A DNA stretch of 64,000 nt from Ideonella sp. GTDB taxonomy: Bacteria; Pseudomonadota; Gammaproteobacteria; Burkholderiales; Burkholderiaceae_C. Of this stretch, positions 34,994-43,700 are shown one piece after another. The stretch spans positions 310,001 to 374,000 of the forward strand of contig NZ_JADJDO010000004.1 of the NCBI RefSeq assembly GCF_016702655.1, written 5' to 3'. Position numbers and translations under genes: made by a program. Below the pieces are notes generated by a model that saw only the letters and a list, made by a program, of their open reading frames with translations, searched no databases and was not told the DNA's origin. How positions within the stretch are numbered: the stretch's first letter is position 1; each line of letters starts with the position of its first letter.

Positions 34994-35977
34994 TCAGGCC
35001 AGCCGCACGCGCGGATCGGCCCAGGTGTAGGCGATGTCGATCAGGATGTACGAGACGATCGCCAGCAATGAGCCGACGAATACCATCGTGCGCACGATCG
35101 CGAAGTCCTGCTTGCTGATGGCCTCGATCGCATAGGCACCCAGCCCCGGAATGCCGAAGAAGCTCTCGAACACCAGCGAGCCGAGGAACACGTAGGGCAG
35201 GTAGCCGCCGGCGCTGGTGATGATCGGGATCAGCGCGTTGCGCAGCACATGGCGGAACATCACGACCGTCTCCGACAGCCCCTTGGCGCGCGCGGTGCGA
35301 ACATAGTCCTTGCCGATCTCCTCGAGGAACATCGCCCGGTACAGGCGCGATTCGGTGCCGAGGCGCGCGAGCGCCGACAGCACGACAGGAAGGATCAGGA
35401 AGCGCACCGCATCGAGCCCGCCCGCGTAGCCCGAGATCGGCACCAGCCGCAGCACGCGCGAGAACAGGAACTGGCCGACGATGATGTAGAACAGGCTCGA
35501 GATCGACAGCATCAGCACGCACAGCACCACACCCCACAGGTCGAGCCGCGTGTGGCGGAACATCACCAGCAGCAGCGCGAACGCGGTGCTCGCGATGACC
35601 TGGAGCAGGAAGATCGGCAGCGCGAGCTGGATGCTGACCCACATCCTCGTCCCGACCTCGTGCCCGATGTCGCCCGCGCTCTCGCTGTCGGCACGGCCGA
35701 AGTTGAGCGTGAAGAGCGAAATCGAGCGCTCCCAGAAGATGGTTTCGGTGAGTTTGTCGCTACCTTGCTCCCTGTCGTTCCAATAGAGCGGCTTGGCGTA
35801 GCCGCGCTCGTCCTTCCACTTCTCGATCAGCTCCTGCGTCACGCGCTTGCCGCCGATGTTCATGCGCGCCATGTCGTCGGGCGTGTTGACGGTGAAGAAC
35901 AGGAAGAAGGTGATCAGGTTGACGCCGAGCAGGATCAGCACCCCATACAGCACGCGGCGGATGATGTAGGCAGTCAT
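34994..35977 (-). CDS. yejB: Peptide ABC transporter permease (YejB-type)
   Basis: A 327-residue inner-membrane permease. It opens with the typical MTAYIIRRVLYGVLILLGVN helix, has a soluble insert around residues 40-110, and carries the ABC-interaction loop EEIGKDYVRTARAKGLSE (about residue 222). LIDIAYTWADPRVRL closes the chain as in DppB/OppB/YejB proteins. It is separated from the binding-protein gene by 117 bases that include a copy of the intergenic repeat. Confidence 0.93.
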   Translation of the reverse strand: MTAYIIRRVLYGVLILLGVNLITFFLFFTVNTPDDMARMNIGGKRVTQELIEKWKDERGYAKPLYWNDREQGSDKLTETIFWERSISLFTLNFGRADSESAGDIGHEVGTRMWVSIQLALPIFLLQVIASTAFALLLVMFRHTRLDLWGVVLCVLMLSISSLFYIIVGQFLFSRVLRLVPISGYAGGLDAVRFLILPVVLSALARLGTESRLYRAMFLEEIGKDYVRTARAKGLSETVVMFRHVLRNALIPIITSAGGYLPYVFLGSLVFESFFGIPGLGAYAIEAISKQDFAIVRTMVFVGSLLAIVSYILIDIAYTWADPRVRLA

Positions 35978-35983
35978 GTCTGC

Positions 35984-36048
35984 CCCTCGTCCGACGAGTA
36001 CGTCGGCCGATCCCCCGAGGGGATGCGGGCCGGCTTGGGAGCGGCCCG
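35984..36048 (-). repeat. CCCCTCGGGGG-type intergenic repeat, copy c
   Basis: Reverse-strand copy between yejA and yejB: GGGCCGCTCCCAAG, then ATCCCCTCGGGGGATCGG and an end matching GAGGGGC. The outer CCCCTCG / CGAGGGG arms are complementary, so the transcript can fold into a long hairpin within the operon and may lower yejB expression relative to yejA. Confidence 0.55.
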
Positions 36049-36094
36049 GCGCTCGGCCCGCGGCAAGGAGGTTGGCACTGCGTGTCTCATGGGG

Positions 36095-38359
36095 TCATGC
36101 GAGCACTTCGCCGCGCGCGTTCATGCGCTCGCGCTTGCGCAGCGTCCTGCGCGCGGCCCAGAGGCCGACGAGCAACACCAGCGCGATCAGCGCGAGCGGC
36201 CACCACAGCGGCTTGTTCCACTCGCCCAGGCGCGCGGTGCGCGCGTCGGCGTCCAGGCGCAGGTAGCGGCCATGATCGCGGATCAGGATCGCCGGCTTGG
36301 AATTGCTCATCCACTGCTGGATCGCGACCGACGCATAGGGGTAGAAGCCGAAGCTCCAGGGCGCGTCGCGCTGCAGGATCTTGACCATCTTGTCGATCAC
36401 CGCCTGCTTCTCGGGGCCGTCGTCGAGCGACTTCAGCTGAGCGAACAGCTCGTCGTACTCCGGGTTCTGGTAGTTGGCCGTGTTCTCGCCGTCCGACACG
36501 CTCTTCGAATTCGGCCCGTAGAGCAGGAACATGAAGTTCTCGGCGTCCGGATAGTCGGCGTTCCAGCCGAGCCAGAAGACCTGGTGCTTGCCCTTCCGGA
36601 CCTTGTCCTGGAACTGGTTGTTGTCGGTCGCGCGAACGTCGAGCTGGATGTCGAGCTTGGCGAACTGGCGCACGACCCAGTCGATCTCGGGCTTGCGCTC
36701 GGGCGTCGGCACGGCGTAGAAGTCGTAGTTGATGACGAGCGGGCGGCCGGTCTTCACATCGCGGCCGTTCGGATAGCCAGCCGCCACCATCAGCTGCCTG
36801 GCCTCCTCGATCGAGCGCCGCACGACCTTGCCACCCTCGAGCTTGTGCGTCACCGGGTTCACGCCCTCGGGCGTACCTTCGCGCGACCCCGGGATGCCCT
36901 GCGGCAGCGGGCTCATCGCCGTCTCGCCGGCCTTCTTCGGGAAGATTTTCGAGTACTCCTCCCAGTCGATCGCAATCGCGATCGCCTGGCGCAGCTTGCG
37001 GTTGCGCTCGCGTTGCTCGGGCGTGTCGCCCATGCCGATCACCGGGTCGAGCATGTTGAAGCCGATGATGTAGCTGTTGACGTCGGCGCTCTGCGGGAAG
37101 TCGAAGCCCTTCTTCAGGTAATCGGCACGCACCTCTTCCGAGTCCTTGGCCTCGACGATGTAGCTGTTGCCGGTGTCGGTGCGCTCGAAGATCTCGAGGT
37201 CGTAGTAGCCGTCGCGGAACTTGTTGCGCAGCGGCGTGCCTTCGCGCTCGACCGTGGCGACGATCGAGTCGATGAATGGCGTCGGCTTGCCGCAGTCGGC
37301 GAGCAGGCCTTTCTCCTTGTCGCCCGGCATGCCCTCGCAGGGATAGGGATCGGGGCGGTAGTTCGGGTTGCGCTGCATCGTGATGCGCCGGTCCTTGACG
37401 AACTCGGTCACCATGAACGGGCCGGTGCCGACCGGCCACTGGTCGAGCGTCATGCCGCGCTCGGCCATGCCGGGCTGGGCGTAGAACGCGTCGGCCTCCC
37501 AGGGCACCGGCGCCAGGAAGGTCATCTGCATCCAGTACTTCCACTGCGGATACTTGCCCTTGATGCGCAGGCGCAGCAGATGCTTCTCGGGCGCCGTCGC
37601 GCCGGCGAGCGGCCAGTTGCGAAAGTCGAGAAAGGGCTTGTCCAGGCTCGCCGCGGGCAAGTCCTTGCGCAGCTTCTTGTCCTCGGCCTTGATCAGCGCC
37701 CCGTACTCCTTCAACCCGAGCACGTACTCGGAGAAGATGCCGTAGATCGGGGTCGTGATTCGCGTCGTCGCGTGGCGCTTGACGGCGTAGACGAAGTCCT
37801 CGGCGGTCAGCTCGCGCGTACCGGTCGCCTCGAACTCCATCGGCGTGCGCCGCTCGCCGAGTTCGCCCGGCTTCATCGCGTGGTAGGTGTACTCGCCCTT
37901 GTCGTTCTTCGCGAAGGCCGGGTGCGGCTGGAAGCGGATGCCCTTCTTGATCGGCACGTCGTACACGCTCTCGGCCACCTGGTCGGCCGGCGCATCGTCG
38001 GGGAGCTTGTTGCCGTCCTTGTCGAGATAGACCGGCTTGACGACCGCCGCTGCCGCCTTTGGCACCAGTTCGAACGGGCGCTTGAGGTAGTGATAGCCGT
38101 ACAGCGGCTCGTAGACCTGGTAGGTGACGAGCGTGTCGTTGGACCAGTACGACGCCGTCGGGTCGAGGTGGCGCGGCGTGTTCTCCGTCATCGCGGAGCG
38201 GATCACGTTGGCCTTCTCCGAATCGTCCGGCCACGGGCTGTTGCCGCAGGCGGTGAGCGCGCCTGCCACCGCGACGACCCCACCGGCGCGCCACAGGGCC
38301 GCCCACGCGCGATTCAGCAGGAGAGTTGCACGGCCGTTCACGGTCTCGTCCCTTTTCAT
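36095..38359 (-). CDS. yejA: Peptide ABC transporter substrate-binding lipoprotein (YejA-type)
   Basis: A 754-residue cluster C (SBP_bac_5) binding protein. A lipoprotein signal with LTAC (Cys about residue 38 from this ATG) is followed by the family start IRSAMTENTPRHLDPT and the motifs EDFVYAVKR and WPVGTGPFMV. Unusually, the C-terminus has a membrane helix (PLWWPLALIALVLLVGLWAA) followed by a basic tail, so the protein may be tethered at both ends. It is about 150 residues longer than E. coli YejA. The ATG at 38359 puts the signal at the N-terminus; upstream in-frame sequence looks non-coding. First gene of the transporter operon. Confidence 0.88.
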   Translation of the reverse strand: MKRDETVNGRATLLLNRAWAALWRAGGVVAVAGALTACGNSPWPDDSEKANVIRSAMTENTPRHLDPTASYWSNDTLVTYQVYEPLYGYHYLKRPFELVPKAAAAVVKPVYLDKDGNKLPDDAPADQVAESVYDVPIKKGIRFQPHPAFAKNDKGEYTYHAMKPGELGERRTPMEFEATGTRELTAEDFVYAVKRHATTRITTPIYGIFSEYVLGLKEYGALIKAEDKKLRKDLPAASLDKPFLDFRNWPLAGATAPEKHLLRLRIKGKYPQWKYWMQMTFLAPVPWEADAFYAQPGMAERGMTLDQWPVGTGPFMVTEFVKDRRITMQRNPNYRPDPYPCEGMPGDKEKGLLADCGKPTPFIDSIVATVEREGTPLRNKFRDGYYDLEIFERTDTGNSYIVEAKDSEEVRADYLKKGFDFPQSADVNSYIIGFNMLDPVIGMGDTPEQRERNRKLRQAIAIAIDWEEYSKIFPKKAGETAMSPLPQGIPGSREGTPEGVNPVTHKLEGGKVVRRSIEEARQLMVAAGYPNGRDVKTGRPLVINYDFYAVPTPERKPEIDWVVRQFAKLDIQLDVRATDNNQFQDKVRKGKHQVFWLGWNADYPDAENFMFLLYGPNSKSVSDGENTANYQNPEYDELFAQLKSLDDGPEKQAVIDKMVKILQRDAPWSFGFYPYASVAIQQWMSNSKPAILIRDHGRYLRLDADARTARLGEWNKPLWWPLALIALVLLVGLWAARRTLRKRERMNARGEVLA

Positions 38360-38523
38360 TCCGGCCCGCGCAGGCTTACGCGCGGGCCGCCACAAAACAA
38401 TGTGCCTCAGACCAGCGTCGGCTCGTGGCCGGGCTGTCCCGAGGCAGGCGCGATGATAAGGCCTCGGATGCACAGCGTCATCAGGGCCTTCATCCAGGCT
38501 TCATCTGCGCGCCGCGCGCTGCC

Positions 38524-39441
38524 TCACCAGCCGACCAGCACCTCGCGCCCCTGCACGGCGAGCGTGACCCTGGCGCCGACCGGCAGGCAGACCTTGGTCG
38601 GCACGTGGCCGAACGGCAGGCCGGCGAGGATCGGCGTGCGCGTGCGGCGGCGCAATTCGGCGAGCACCGTCTTCATCGAGTAGCCGCGGTCCAGCGGCGA
38701 CTTGCGCCATTCGCTGAACGCGCCCAGCAGCACCGCTTTCTGCGCGTCGAGGACACCCGCCTGCTGGAGCTGCAGCAGCATGCGCTCGACGCGGTAGGGG
38801 TGCTCGTTGACGTCTTCGAGGAAGAGGATGCCGCCCTTGATGCGCGGCCAGTGGCGCGTGCCGAGCAGCGACACGACGAGGCACAGGTTGCCGCCCCAGA
38901 GCGTGCCGCGCGCGACGAGGCCATCGTGCCCGGCCTCGGTGCGAAACCCGACTGCCTCGAGTTCGCCACCCATGGCTTCGACGAAGCAGTCGCGCGTGAC
39001 CTCATCGACCGCATCGACGCGCTGCTCGCCATGCTCTTCGCCGCTGCGGCCGAAGTCGTAGCAGGCCATCGGCCCGGCCCAGCTGCGCGCCCTGGCGTGC
39101 GCGAGCAGCCCGAGGTGCACGAGCGTCATGTCGCTGTGCCCGACCCAGCGCGTGCCCAGCGCAACGCTGCGCGCGAGCAAGGCCCAGTCGATGCCATCGA
39201 GCAGCCGGCTCAACCCGTAGCCGCCGCGCGTCGCCATCGCGACCGAAGGCGCTTCGTGCGCAACGCGGTGCAGCGCCGCAAGCCGCGTCGCGTCGTCGCC
39301 GGCAAAGCGCTGCCGCCTGCTGAGCGCGGCCGCGTCGATCTGCACCTCGAAGCCGATCTCGCCCAGGCGCCGCGCAGCCAGACGCAGCGAGGCGGCAGAC
39401 GCGACGACGCCCGACGGCGAGAACAAGGTCAGCGAGGTCAT
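38524..39441 (-). CDS. ldcA: Muramoyltetrapeptide LD-carboxypeptidase
   Basis: A 305-residue S66-family serine peptidase of murein recycling that removes the terminal D-Ala from tetrapeptides. Visible catalytic elements are the Ser in WVGHSDMTLV (about residue 102), the Glu in GGILFLEDVNEHPYRVERM (about residue 208) and the His in GLPFGHVPTK (about residue 280). TLFSPSGVV at the start is typical. Its ATG overlaps the tadA stop (ATGA), so the two genes are translated together. Confidence 0.9.
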   Translation of the reverse strand: MTSLTLFSPSGVVASAASLRLAARRLGEIGFEVQIDAAALSRRQRFAGDDATRLAALHRVAHEAPSVAMATRGGYGLSRLLDGIDWALLARSVALGTRWVGHSDMTLVHLGLLAHARARSWAGPMACYDFGRSGEEHGEQRVDAVDEVTRDCFVEAMGGELEAVGFRTEAGHDGLVARGTLWGGNLCLVVSLLGTRHWPRIKGGILFLEDVNEHPYRVERMLLQLQQAGVLDAQKAVLLGAFSEWRKSPLDRGYSMKTVLAELRRRTRTPILAGLPFGHVPTKVCLPVGARVTLAVQGREVLVGW

Positions 39442-39995
39442 TCGACGCCACCCGGCGCGTCGATCTCGATCGCGTCGCCGGTCGGTATCGGCGCCTCGCC
39501 GGCGGCGCCGCGGCGCTGCCGGTACTGCTCGCGCCGCGCAGCGAAGAACTCGCGCAGCAGCTCGCCGCAGGCGTCGCCGAGCACGCCGCCCACGAGGGCC
39601 GTGTGGTGGTTGAGCCGCGCATCGGCAAACAGATCGACGACCGAGCCTGCGGCACCGGTCTTGGGGTCGGCGGCACCGAACACGACGCGCTTGAAACGTG
39701 CGTGCATCAGCGCCATCGCGCACATCGCGCACGGTTCGAGCGTCACGTAGAGCTCGCACTCGGGCAGGCGGTAGTTCTGCAGCAGTTGCGCCGCGTGGCG
39801 CAGCGCGACGATCTCGGCATGCGCGGTCGGGTCGTGCTCGGTGATGGGCCGGTTGTAGCCGGTCGCGATCACCTGGCCGTCGCGCATGATCACCGCGCCC
39901 ACCGGCACCTCGCCGACGAGCGCCGCGTTGTGCGCCTGGTCGAGCGCAATGCGCATCGCGAACTCGTCGGCGGCGAGGAAGTCGGCAACTGCCAT
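39438..39995 (-). CDS. tadA: tRNA-specific adenosine deaminase
   Basis: A 185-residue zinc deaminase converting A34 to inosine in tRNA-Arg. The zinc site is complete: HAE (His and the proton-shuttling Glu in PTAHAEIVAL) and PCxxC (TLEPCAMCAMAL). VPVGAVIMRDG and GYNRPI contact the tRNA loop in relatives. The protein has an extra C-terminal tail of about 25 residues. The ATG at 39995 is chosen for the match of family N-termini. It is followed by ldcA in a four-base overlap. Confidence 0.94.
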   Translation of the reverse strand: MAVADFLAADEFAMRIALDQAHNAALVGEVPVGAVIMRDGQVIATGYNRPITEHDPTAHAEIVALRHAAQLLQNYRLPECELYVTLEPCAMCAMALMHARFKRVVFGAADPKTGAAGSVVDLFADARLNHHTALVGGVLGDACGELLREFFAARREQYRQRRGAAGEAPIPTGDAIEIDAPGGVE

Positions 39996-40003
39996 GGCCC
40001 GGA

Positions 40004-40243
40004 CTACCTGCTGCCTTCGGCGTCGCGATTGCGCTGCAGGCCCGCGTCGAGCGCCTTCTTCACCTCGTCGCTGGTCTGGCGCTGCAACTGCCGCGACTGC
40101 TCCGCAGGCGTCGCGCCCGCCGCGCCCTGGCTTGCGCTGGTGCCCGCCACGGGCAGCTGCACCGCCTGCAACTGCCGCTTGGCAAGCAGCCCGACGATGA
40201 ATAGCGCAACAAGCAGCCCGACCAGGCCCAGGATCAAACGCAT
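40004..40243 (-). CDS. Small single-pass membrane protein, unknown function
   Basis: A 79-residue protein with one N-terminal membrane helix (LILGLVGLLVALFIVGLLA) and a hydrophilic tail rich in Gln and Ala (EQSRQLQRQTSDEVKKAL) that could form a coiled coil. It lies eight bases upstream of tadA on the same strand and is likely co-transcribed. I do not recognise a named family. Confidence 0.6.
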   Translation of the reverse strand: MRLILGLVGLLVALFIVGLLAKRQLQAVQLPVAGTSASQGAAGATPAEQSRQLQRQTSDEVKKALDAGLQRNRDAEGSR

Positions 40244-40306
40244 CGCGCCGCCCCCATGTGCGCATCATCGCAGGTCGCCGCGGCCCGCGCACCCGGCGCA
40301 GGCCCT

Positions 40307-40819
40307 TCACTCATCGCCGCCGGCCACCTTGCGCAGCATTTCGAGCAACTGGCGCCGCTCGGCAGCGTCGAGCCCGCGCGTCAGTTCGCTCTCGTAGCGC
40401 GGCCAGGCGGCACGCACCTCGTCGAGCTTGGCGCGCCCGGCCTCCACCAGCACGAGCGCGTAGCGGCGCCTGTCGTCGGCGCAGGCGGCGCGCGCGATCA
40501 GGCCCGCGCCCTCGAGCGCATCGACGATCTTGACCACGCTCGGCCCCGAGATGCGCAAGCGCCGCGCCAGCGTTGCCTGGTCGATGTCGGGTTCGATCGC
40601 GATCATCGAAAGCGCGGTCAGCCGCGCGGGTGACAACGCCGCCGAGTCCAGCATCGCGAAGAACAGGTCGAAGGCGCGCATCTGGGCGCGCCGCAGCACG
40701 TAGCCGAGCGACTCGGTCTGGAAGTCCCACGGCGCCACGCGCGGCGCGGCAGCGGCACGCTTCGCCGCCGCGGGTGCCTGCGCGCGCGCTCGCATCTTGC
40801 CTGACCTGACCTCGGACAT
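40307..40819 (-). CDS. MarR-family regulator of the hydroxycinnamate genes
   Basis: A 170-residue winged-helix repressor. A Lys/Ala-rich N-terminal extension precedes the MarR domain; the HTH is at about residues 75-115 (IDQATLARRLRISGPSVVKIVDALEGAGLI) and the wing has DDRRRYALVLVEAG. It is divergent from the crotonase and feruloyl-CoA synthase genes, the usual place for the ferulate/coumarate regulators (FerR, CouR, HcaR types) that are released by the CoA thioester. Ligand identity is inferred from the neighbours. Confidence 0.83.
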   Translation of the reverse strand: MSEVRSGKMRARAQAPAAAKRAAAAPRVAPWDFQTESLGYVLRRAQMRAFDLFFAMLDSAALSPARLTALSMIAIEPDIDQATLARRLRISGPSVVKIVDALEGAGLIARAACADDRRRYALVLVEAGRAKLDEVRAAWPRYESELTRGLDAAERRQLLEMLRKVAGGDE

Positions 40820-40857
40820 GCGGGTAACCCCTAGCTCGCTGCGTCGACGATTCTGGC

Positions 40858-40920
40858 ATTCTAGCCACGCTTGTAGTTACCTAGGCTATCTACTTGCCAG
40901 GTTTGTTATTGTGCTATCAA
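40858..40920. promoter_or_regulatory. Divergent promoter region with a MarR-type dyad
   Basis: An imperfect 21-bp palindrome at 40873-40893 has outer arms GTAG / CTAC and a CCTAGG centre. On the plus strand TTGCCA (40894-40899) and TATCAA (40915-40920, preceded by TGC) could serve the crotonase operon with a short 15-bp spacer. On the minus strand TAGAAT (40863-40858) could be the -10 for the marR gene, which places the dyad between its -10 and -35 positions. One bound repressor could therefore control both directions. Confidence 0.5.
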
Positions 40921-40951
40921 CTCACTACGCCGTACGACGTCCGCCCTGCCC

Positions 40952-41746
40952 ATGAAGCCGACTTCCACCGAAGCCAGCCCGGGTGAAGTACGCGTCGAGA
41001 TCGACGGCGCGATCGCCACCGTCACGCTGGCCCGCCCGCACAAGCGCAACGCGTTGAGCCTGCGCGTGATCGAGGGCCTGCGCGAGGCCTTCGAGACGCT
41101 GCCCGAGAGCGTCAAGGCGGTCGTCCTGGCCGGCGACGGCGAGCATTTCTGCGCCGGGCTCGACCTGTCCGAGCTGCCGTCGCTGTCGCCCGCCGAGGGC
41201 ATGATGCATTCGCGCGCCTGGTATGCCGCGTTCGACAAGATCCAGTTCGGCAGCCGGCCGGTGGTGTGCGTGATGCACGGCGCCGTGGTCGGCGGCGGGC
41301 TCGAGCTGGCCACGGCGGCGCATGTGCGCGTGGCCGACGACAGCGCCTACTTCGGCCTGCCCGAGGGGCGGCGCGGCATCTTCCTCGGCGGCGGCGGGTC
41401 GGTGCGCGTGTCCAGGCTGATCGGCGCCTCGCGCGTCACCGAGATGATGCTCACAGGCCATGTCTACAGCGCCGCCGAGGGGCTGCAACTGGGCCTCGCG
41501 CACCACCTCGTGCCGGTGGGCCAAGGCCTGCGCAAGGGCCGCGAGCTCGCACTGCGCATCGCCGCGAACGCGCCAATGTCCAATTTCGCGATCATGCACG
41601 CGCTGCCGTTGATCGCCGAGCAACCGATGTCGCACGGCCTGTTGACCGAGGCCCTGATGGCCACGGTCACGGCCTCCGAGCCCGAGGCCCGTGAACGCGT
41701 CAACGCCTTCCTCGAGAAGCGCGCCGGCAAGGTACTGCCGGCCTGA
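40952..41746 (+). CDS. Crotonase-family enoyl-CoA hydratase (hydroxycinnamate pathway)
   Basis: A 264-residue crotonase-fold enzyme. The oxyanion-hole segments are HFCAGLDLSEL (about residue 66) and HGAVVGGGLELATAAH (about 109); the general acid/base Glu is probably that of LPEGRRGIFLGGGG. With feruloyl-CoA synthase encoded ten bases downstream, it would act on feruloyl-CoA or a similar enoyl-CoA, adding water and possibly releasing vanillin. It is not a textbook hydroxycinnamoyl-CoA hydratase-lyase by the motifs I can see, so a generic hydratase or isomerase is the alternative. Confidence 0.75.
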   Translation: MKPTSTEASPGEVRVEIDGAIATVTLARPHKRNALSLRVIEGLREAFETLPESVKAVVLAGDGEHFCAGLDLSELPSLSPAEGMMHSRAWYAAFDKIQFGSRPVVCVMHGAVVGGGLELATAAHVRVADDSAYFGLPEGRRGIFLGGGGSVRVSRLIGASRVTEMMLTGHVYSAAEGLQLGLAHHLVPVGQGLRKGRELALRIAANAPMSNFAIMHALPLIAEQPMSHGLLTEALMATVTASEPEARERVNAFLEKRAGKVLPA

Positions 41747-41755
41747 GACGCTCCG

Positions 41756-43699
41756 ATGAACCCCGAAGCCTCCCCGGTCGCGAGCGGCGCGGCCCTTGCC
41801 ACGGCCGCCCCCGCACGCGCACTCGCGCTCGGCCCCTACGAGGCCGTCGCCACGCCGCTCGACGGCGGCAGCTGGCTGCTGGACTGCTCCGATCCGTTGC
41901 GCCCCTATCCGCGCCGCTACACCGAGTCGCTCGCGCGCTGGGCCAGCGAGCGCCCCGGGCAGACCTTCCTCGCGCAACGCGACGGCGCGCAAGGCTGGCG
42001 CCGGCTCGACTACGCGAGCGCCTGGGCGCGCGTGTCGTGCTTGGCGCAGGCCCTGCTCGACCGCGGCCTGAGCGCCGAGCGGCCGCTGATGATCCTGTCG
42101 GGCAACAGCATCGAGCACGCGCTGCTGATGCTGGCCGCGCTGCATATCGGCGTCGCGGTCGCGCCGCTCTCGCCGGCCTACGCCCTGCTCGACCGCAGCG
42201 CCGCCAAGGTCAGGCACGCAGCCTCGCTGCTCACGCCGGGGCTGGTGTTCGCCGACGACGGCGCGGCCTTCGAGCGCGCGATCGGGCTCGCGCTGGCGCC
42301 CGACACCGAGGTCGTCCTGCTGCACGGAGCGCTGTCCGGTCGCCCGCACACCGCATTCGACGCCCTCGAGCAGGCCAGGCCCGGCGCCGCCGTGCAGCGC
42401 GCGCACGAAGCGGTCGACGGCGACACGATCGCCAAGTTTTTGTTCACCTCGGGTTCGACGCAGATGCCCAAGGCGGTGATCAACACGCACCGCATGCTGT
42501 GCTGCAACCAGCAGATGTATTTCCAGTGCTACCCGTTCCTGGCCGACGAGCCGCCGGTGCTCGTCGACTGGATGCCCTGGCACCACACGGCGGGCGGCAA
42601 CATCAACTTCGGCATCGTGCTCACGCATGGCGGCACGCTCTACATCGACGACGGCAAACCCACCGAGGACGGCCTTGCGCAGACGTTGCGCAACCTGCGC
42701 GAGATCGCACCGACGGTCTACTACACCGTCCCCAAGGGACTCGAAGCGCTGGCGCGCGACATGCGCCACGACGACGCGCTGCGCCGCAGCTTCTTCAGCC
42801 GGCTGCGGCTGATCTTTCCGGCCGGCGCCGGCCTCGCGCAGGCAGTGCAGGACGAGATCGACGCGATGGCGGTGCAGACCGTCGGCGAGCGCATCCCGAT
42901 GACGATGGGCCTGGGGATGACCGAGACCGCGCCGTCGTCGCTGTCAGCTCACCTGCCGGACTGGCGCGCCGGCCTCGTGGGTCTGCCGGTGGCCGGCGTC
43001 AGCGTCAAGCTCGTGCCCGTGGCGGGCAAGCTCGAGGTGCGCTACCGCGGCCCCAACGTGACGCCCGGCTACTGGCGCCAGCCCGATCTGACGCAGGCCG
43101 CCTTCGACGAGCAGGGGTACTTCCGAAGCGGCGACGCGGTCCGCTTCGTGAACGACGAGAACCCCGCTGCCGGCCTGTGCTTCGACGGCCGCATCGCCGA
43201 GGACTTCAAGCTCGCCAGCGGCACCTGGGTCAACGTGGCGGCGCTGCGCGCGCGCGTGATGGCCGCCGGCTCGCCGCACGTGCAGGACGTGGCCTTTGCC
43301 GGCCACGACCGCAATGAGGTCGGCGTGCTGCTCTTCCTGTGGCCGGCGGCGAGCGCGCTGTCGGGCACGCTCGCGCCCGGCGCACCCATGGCCGCCATCG
43401 TGCGCGACCCGCAGGTGCGGGCCTGGGCCCAGGCGCTGCTCGATGGCATGGCGGCCGGCGCCGGCGGCAGCTCGAAGCGCATCGCGCGCGCGCTGCTCGA
43501 GGCCGAGCCGCCATCGGCCGAGCACGGCGAGCTCACCGACAAGGGCTCGATCAACCAGCGCGCCGTGCTGGCGCGACGCAGCGCCTCGGTGCAGGCCTTG
43601 TACGCACTGCCGCCCGACGCCCGCGTGCTGCGGGCACGGCCCGCATCCGCTCGACCGAACCCACCCCCGCTGCCGCGCGCAGCACCTCCTGGAGATTGA
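41756..43699 (+). CDS. fcs: Feruloyl-CoA synthase
   Basis: A 647-residue AMP-forming acyl-CoA ligase. It opens with DCSDPLRPYPRRYTESLARWA, characteristic of the feruloyl-CoA synthase subgroup. The AMP/P-loop is FLFTSGSTQMPKAVINTH (about residue 228), the A5 motif MGLGMTETAP and the A7 hinge YFRSGDAVRF. The late Lys region includes AEHGELTDKGSINQRAV. It converts ferulate, caffeate or p-coumarate plus CoA and ATP to the thioester. The C-terminal 30 residues are Pro/Arg-rich and unconserved. Its stop is one base before the next ATG. Confidence 0.9.
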   Translation: MNPEASPVASGAALATAAPARALALGPYEAVATPLDGGSWLLDCSDPLRPYPRRYTESLARWASERPGQTFLAQRDGAQGWRRLDYASAWARVSCLAQALLDRGLSAERPLMILSGNSIEHALLMLAALHIGVAVAPLSPAYALLDRSAAKVRHAASLLTPGLVFADDGAAFERAIGLALAPDTEVVLLHGALSGRPHTAFDALEQARPGAAVQRAHEAVDGDTIAKFLFTSGSTQMPKAVINTHRMLCCNQQMYFQCYPFLADEPPVLVDWMPWHHTAGGNINFGIVLTHGGTLYIDDGKPTEDGLAQTLRNLREIAPTVYYTVPKGLEALARDMRHDDALRRSFFSRLRLIFPAGAGLAQAVQDEIDAMAVQTVGERIPMTMGLGMTETAPSSLSAHLPDWRAGLVGLPVAGVSVKLVPVAGKLEVRYRGPNVTPGYWRQPDLTQAAFDEQGYFRSGDAVRFVNDENPAAGLCFDGRIAEDFKLASGTWVNVAALRARVMAAGSPHVQDVAFAGHDRNEVGVLLFLWPAASALSGTLAPGAPMAAIVRDPQVRAWAQALLDGMAAGAGGSSKRIARALLEAEPPSAEHGELTDKGSINQRAVLARRSASVQALYALPPDARVLRARPASARPNPPPLPRAAPPGD

Positions 43700-43700
43700 C

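Noticed and set aside
35249..38683. Plus-strand open frame of about 1140 codons opposite the yej genes
   Set aside because: Shadow of yejB and yejA; low-complexity composition and no recognisable family.
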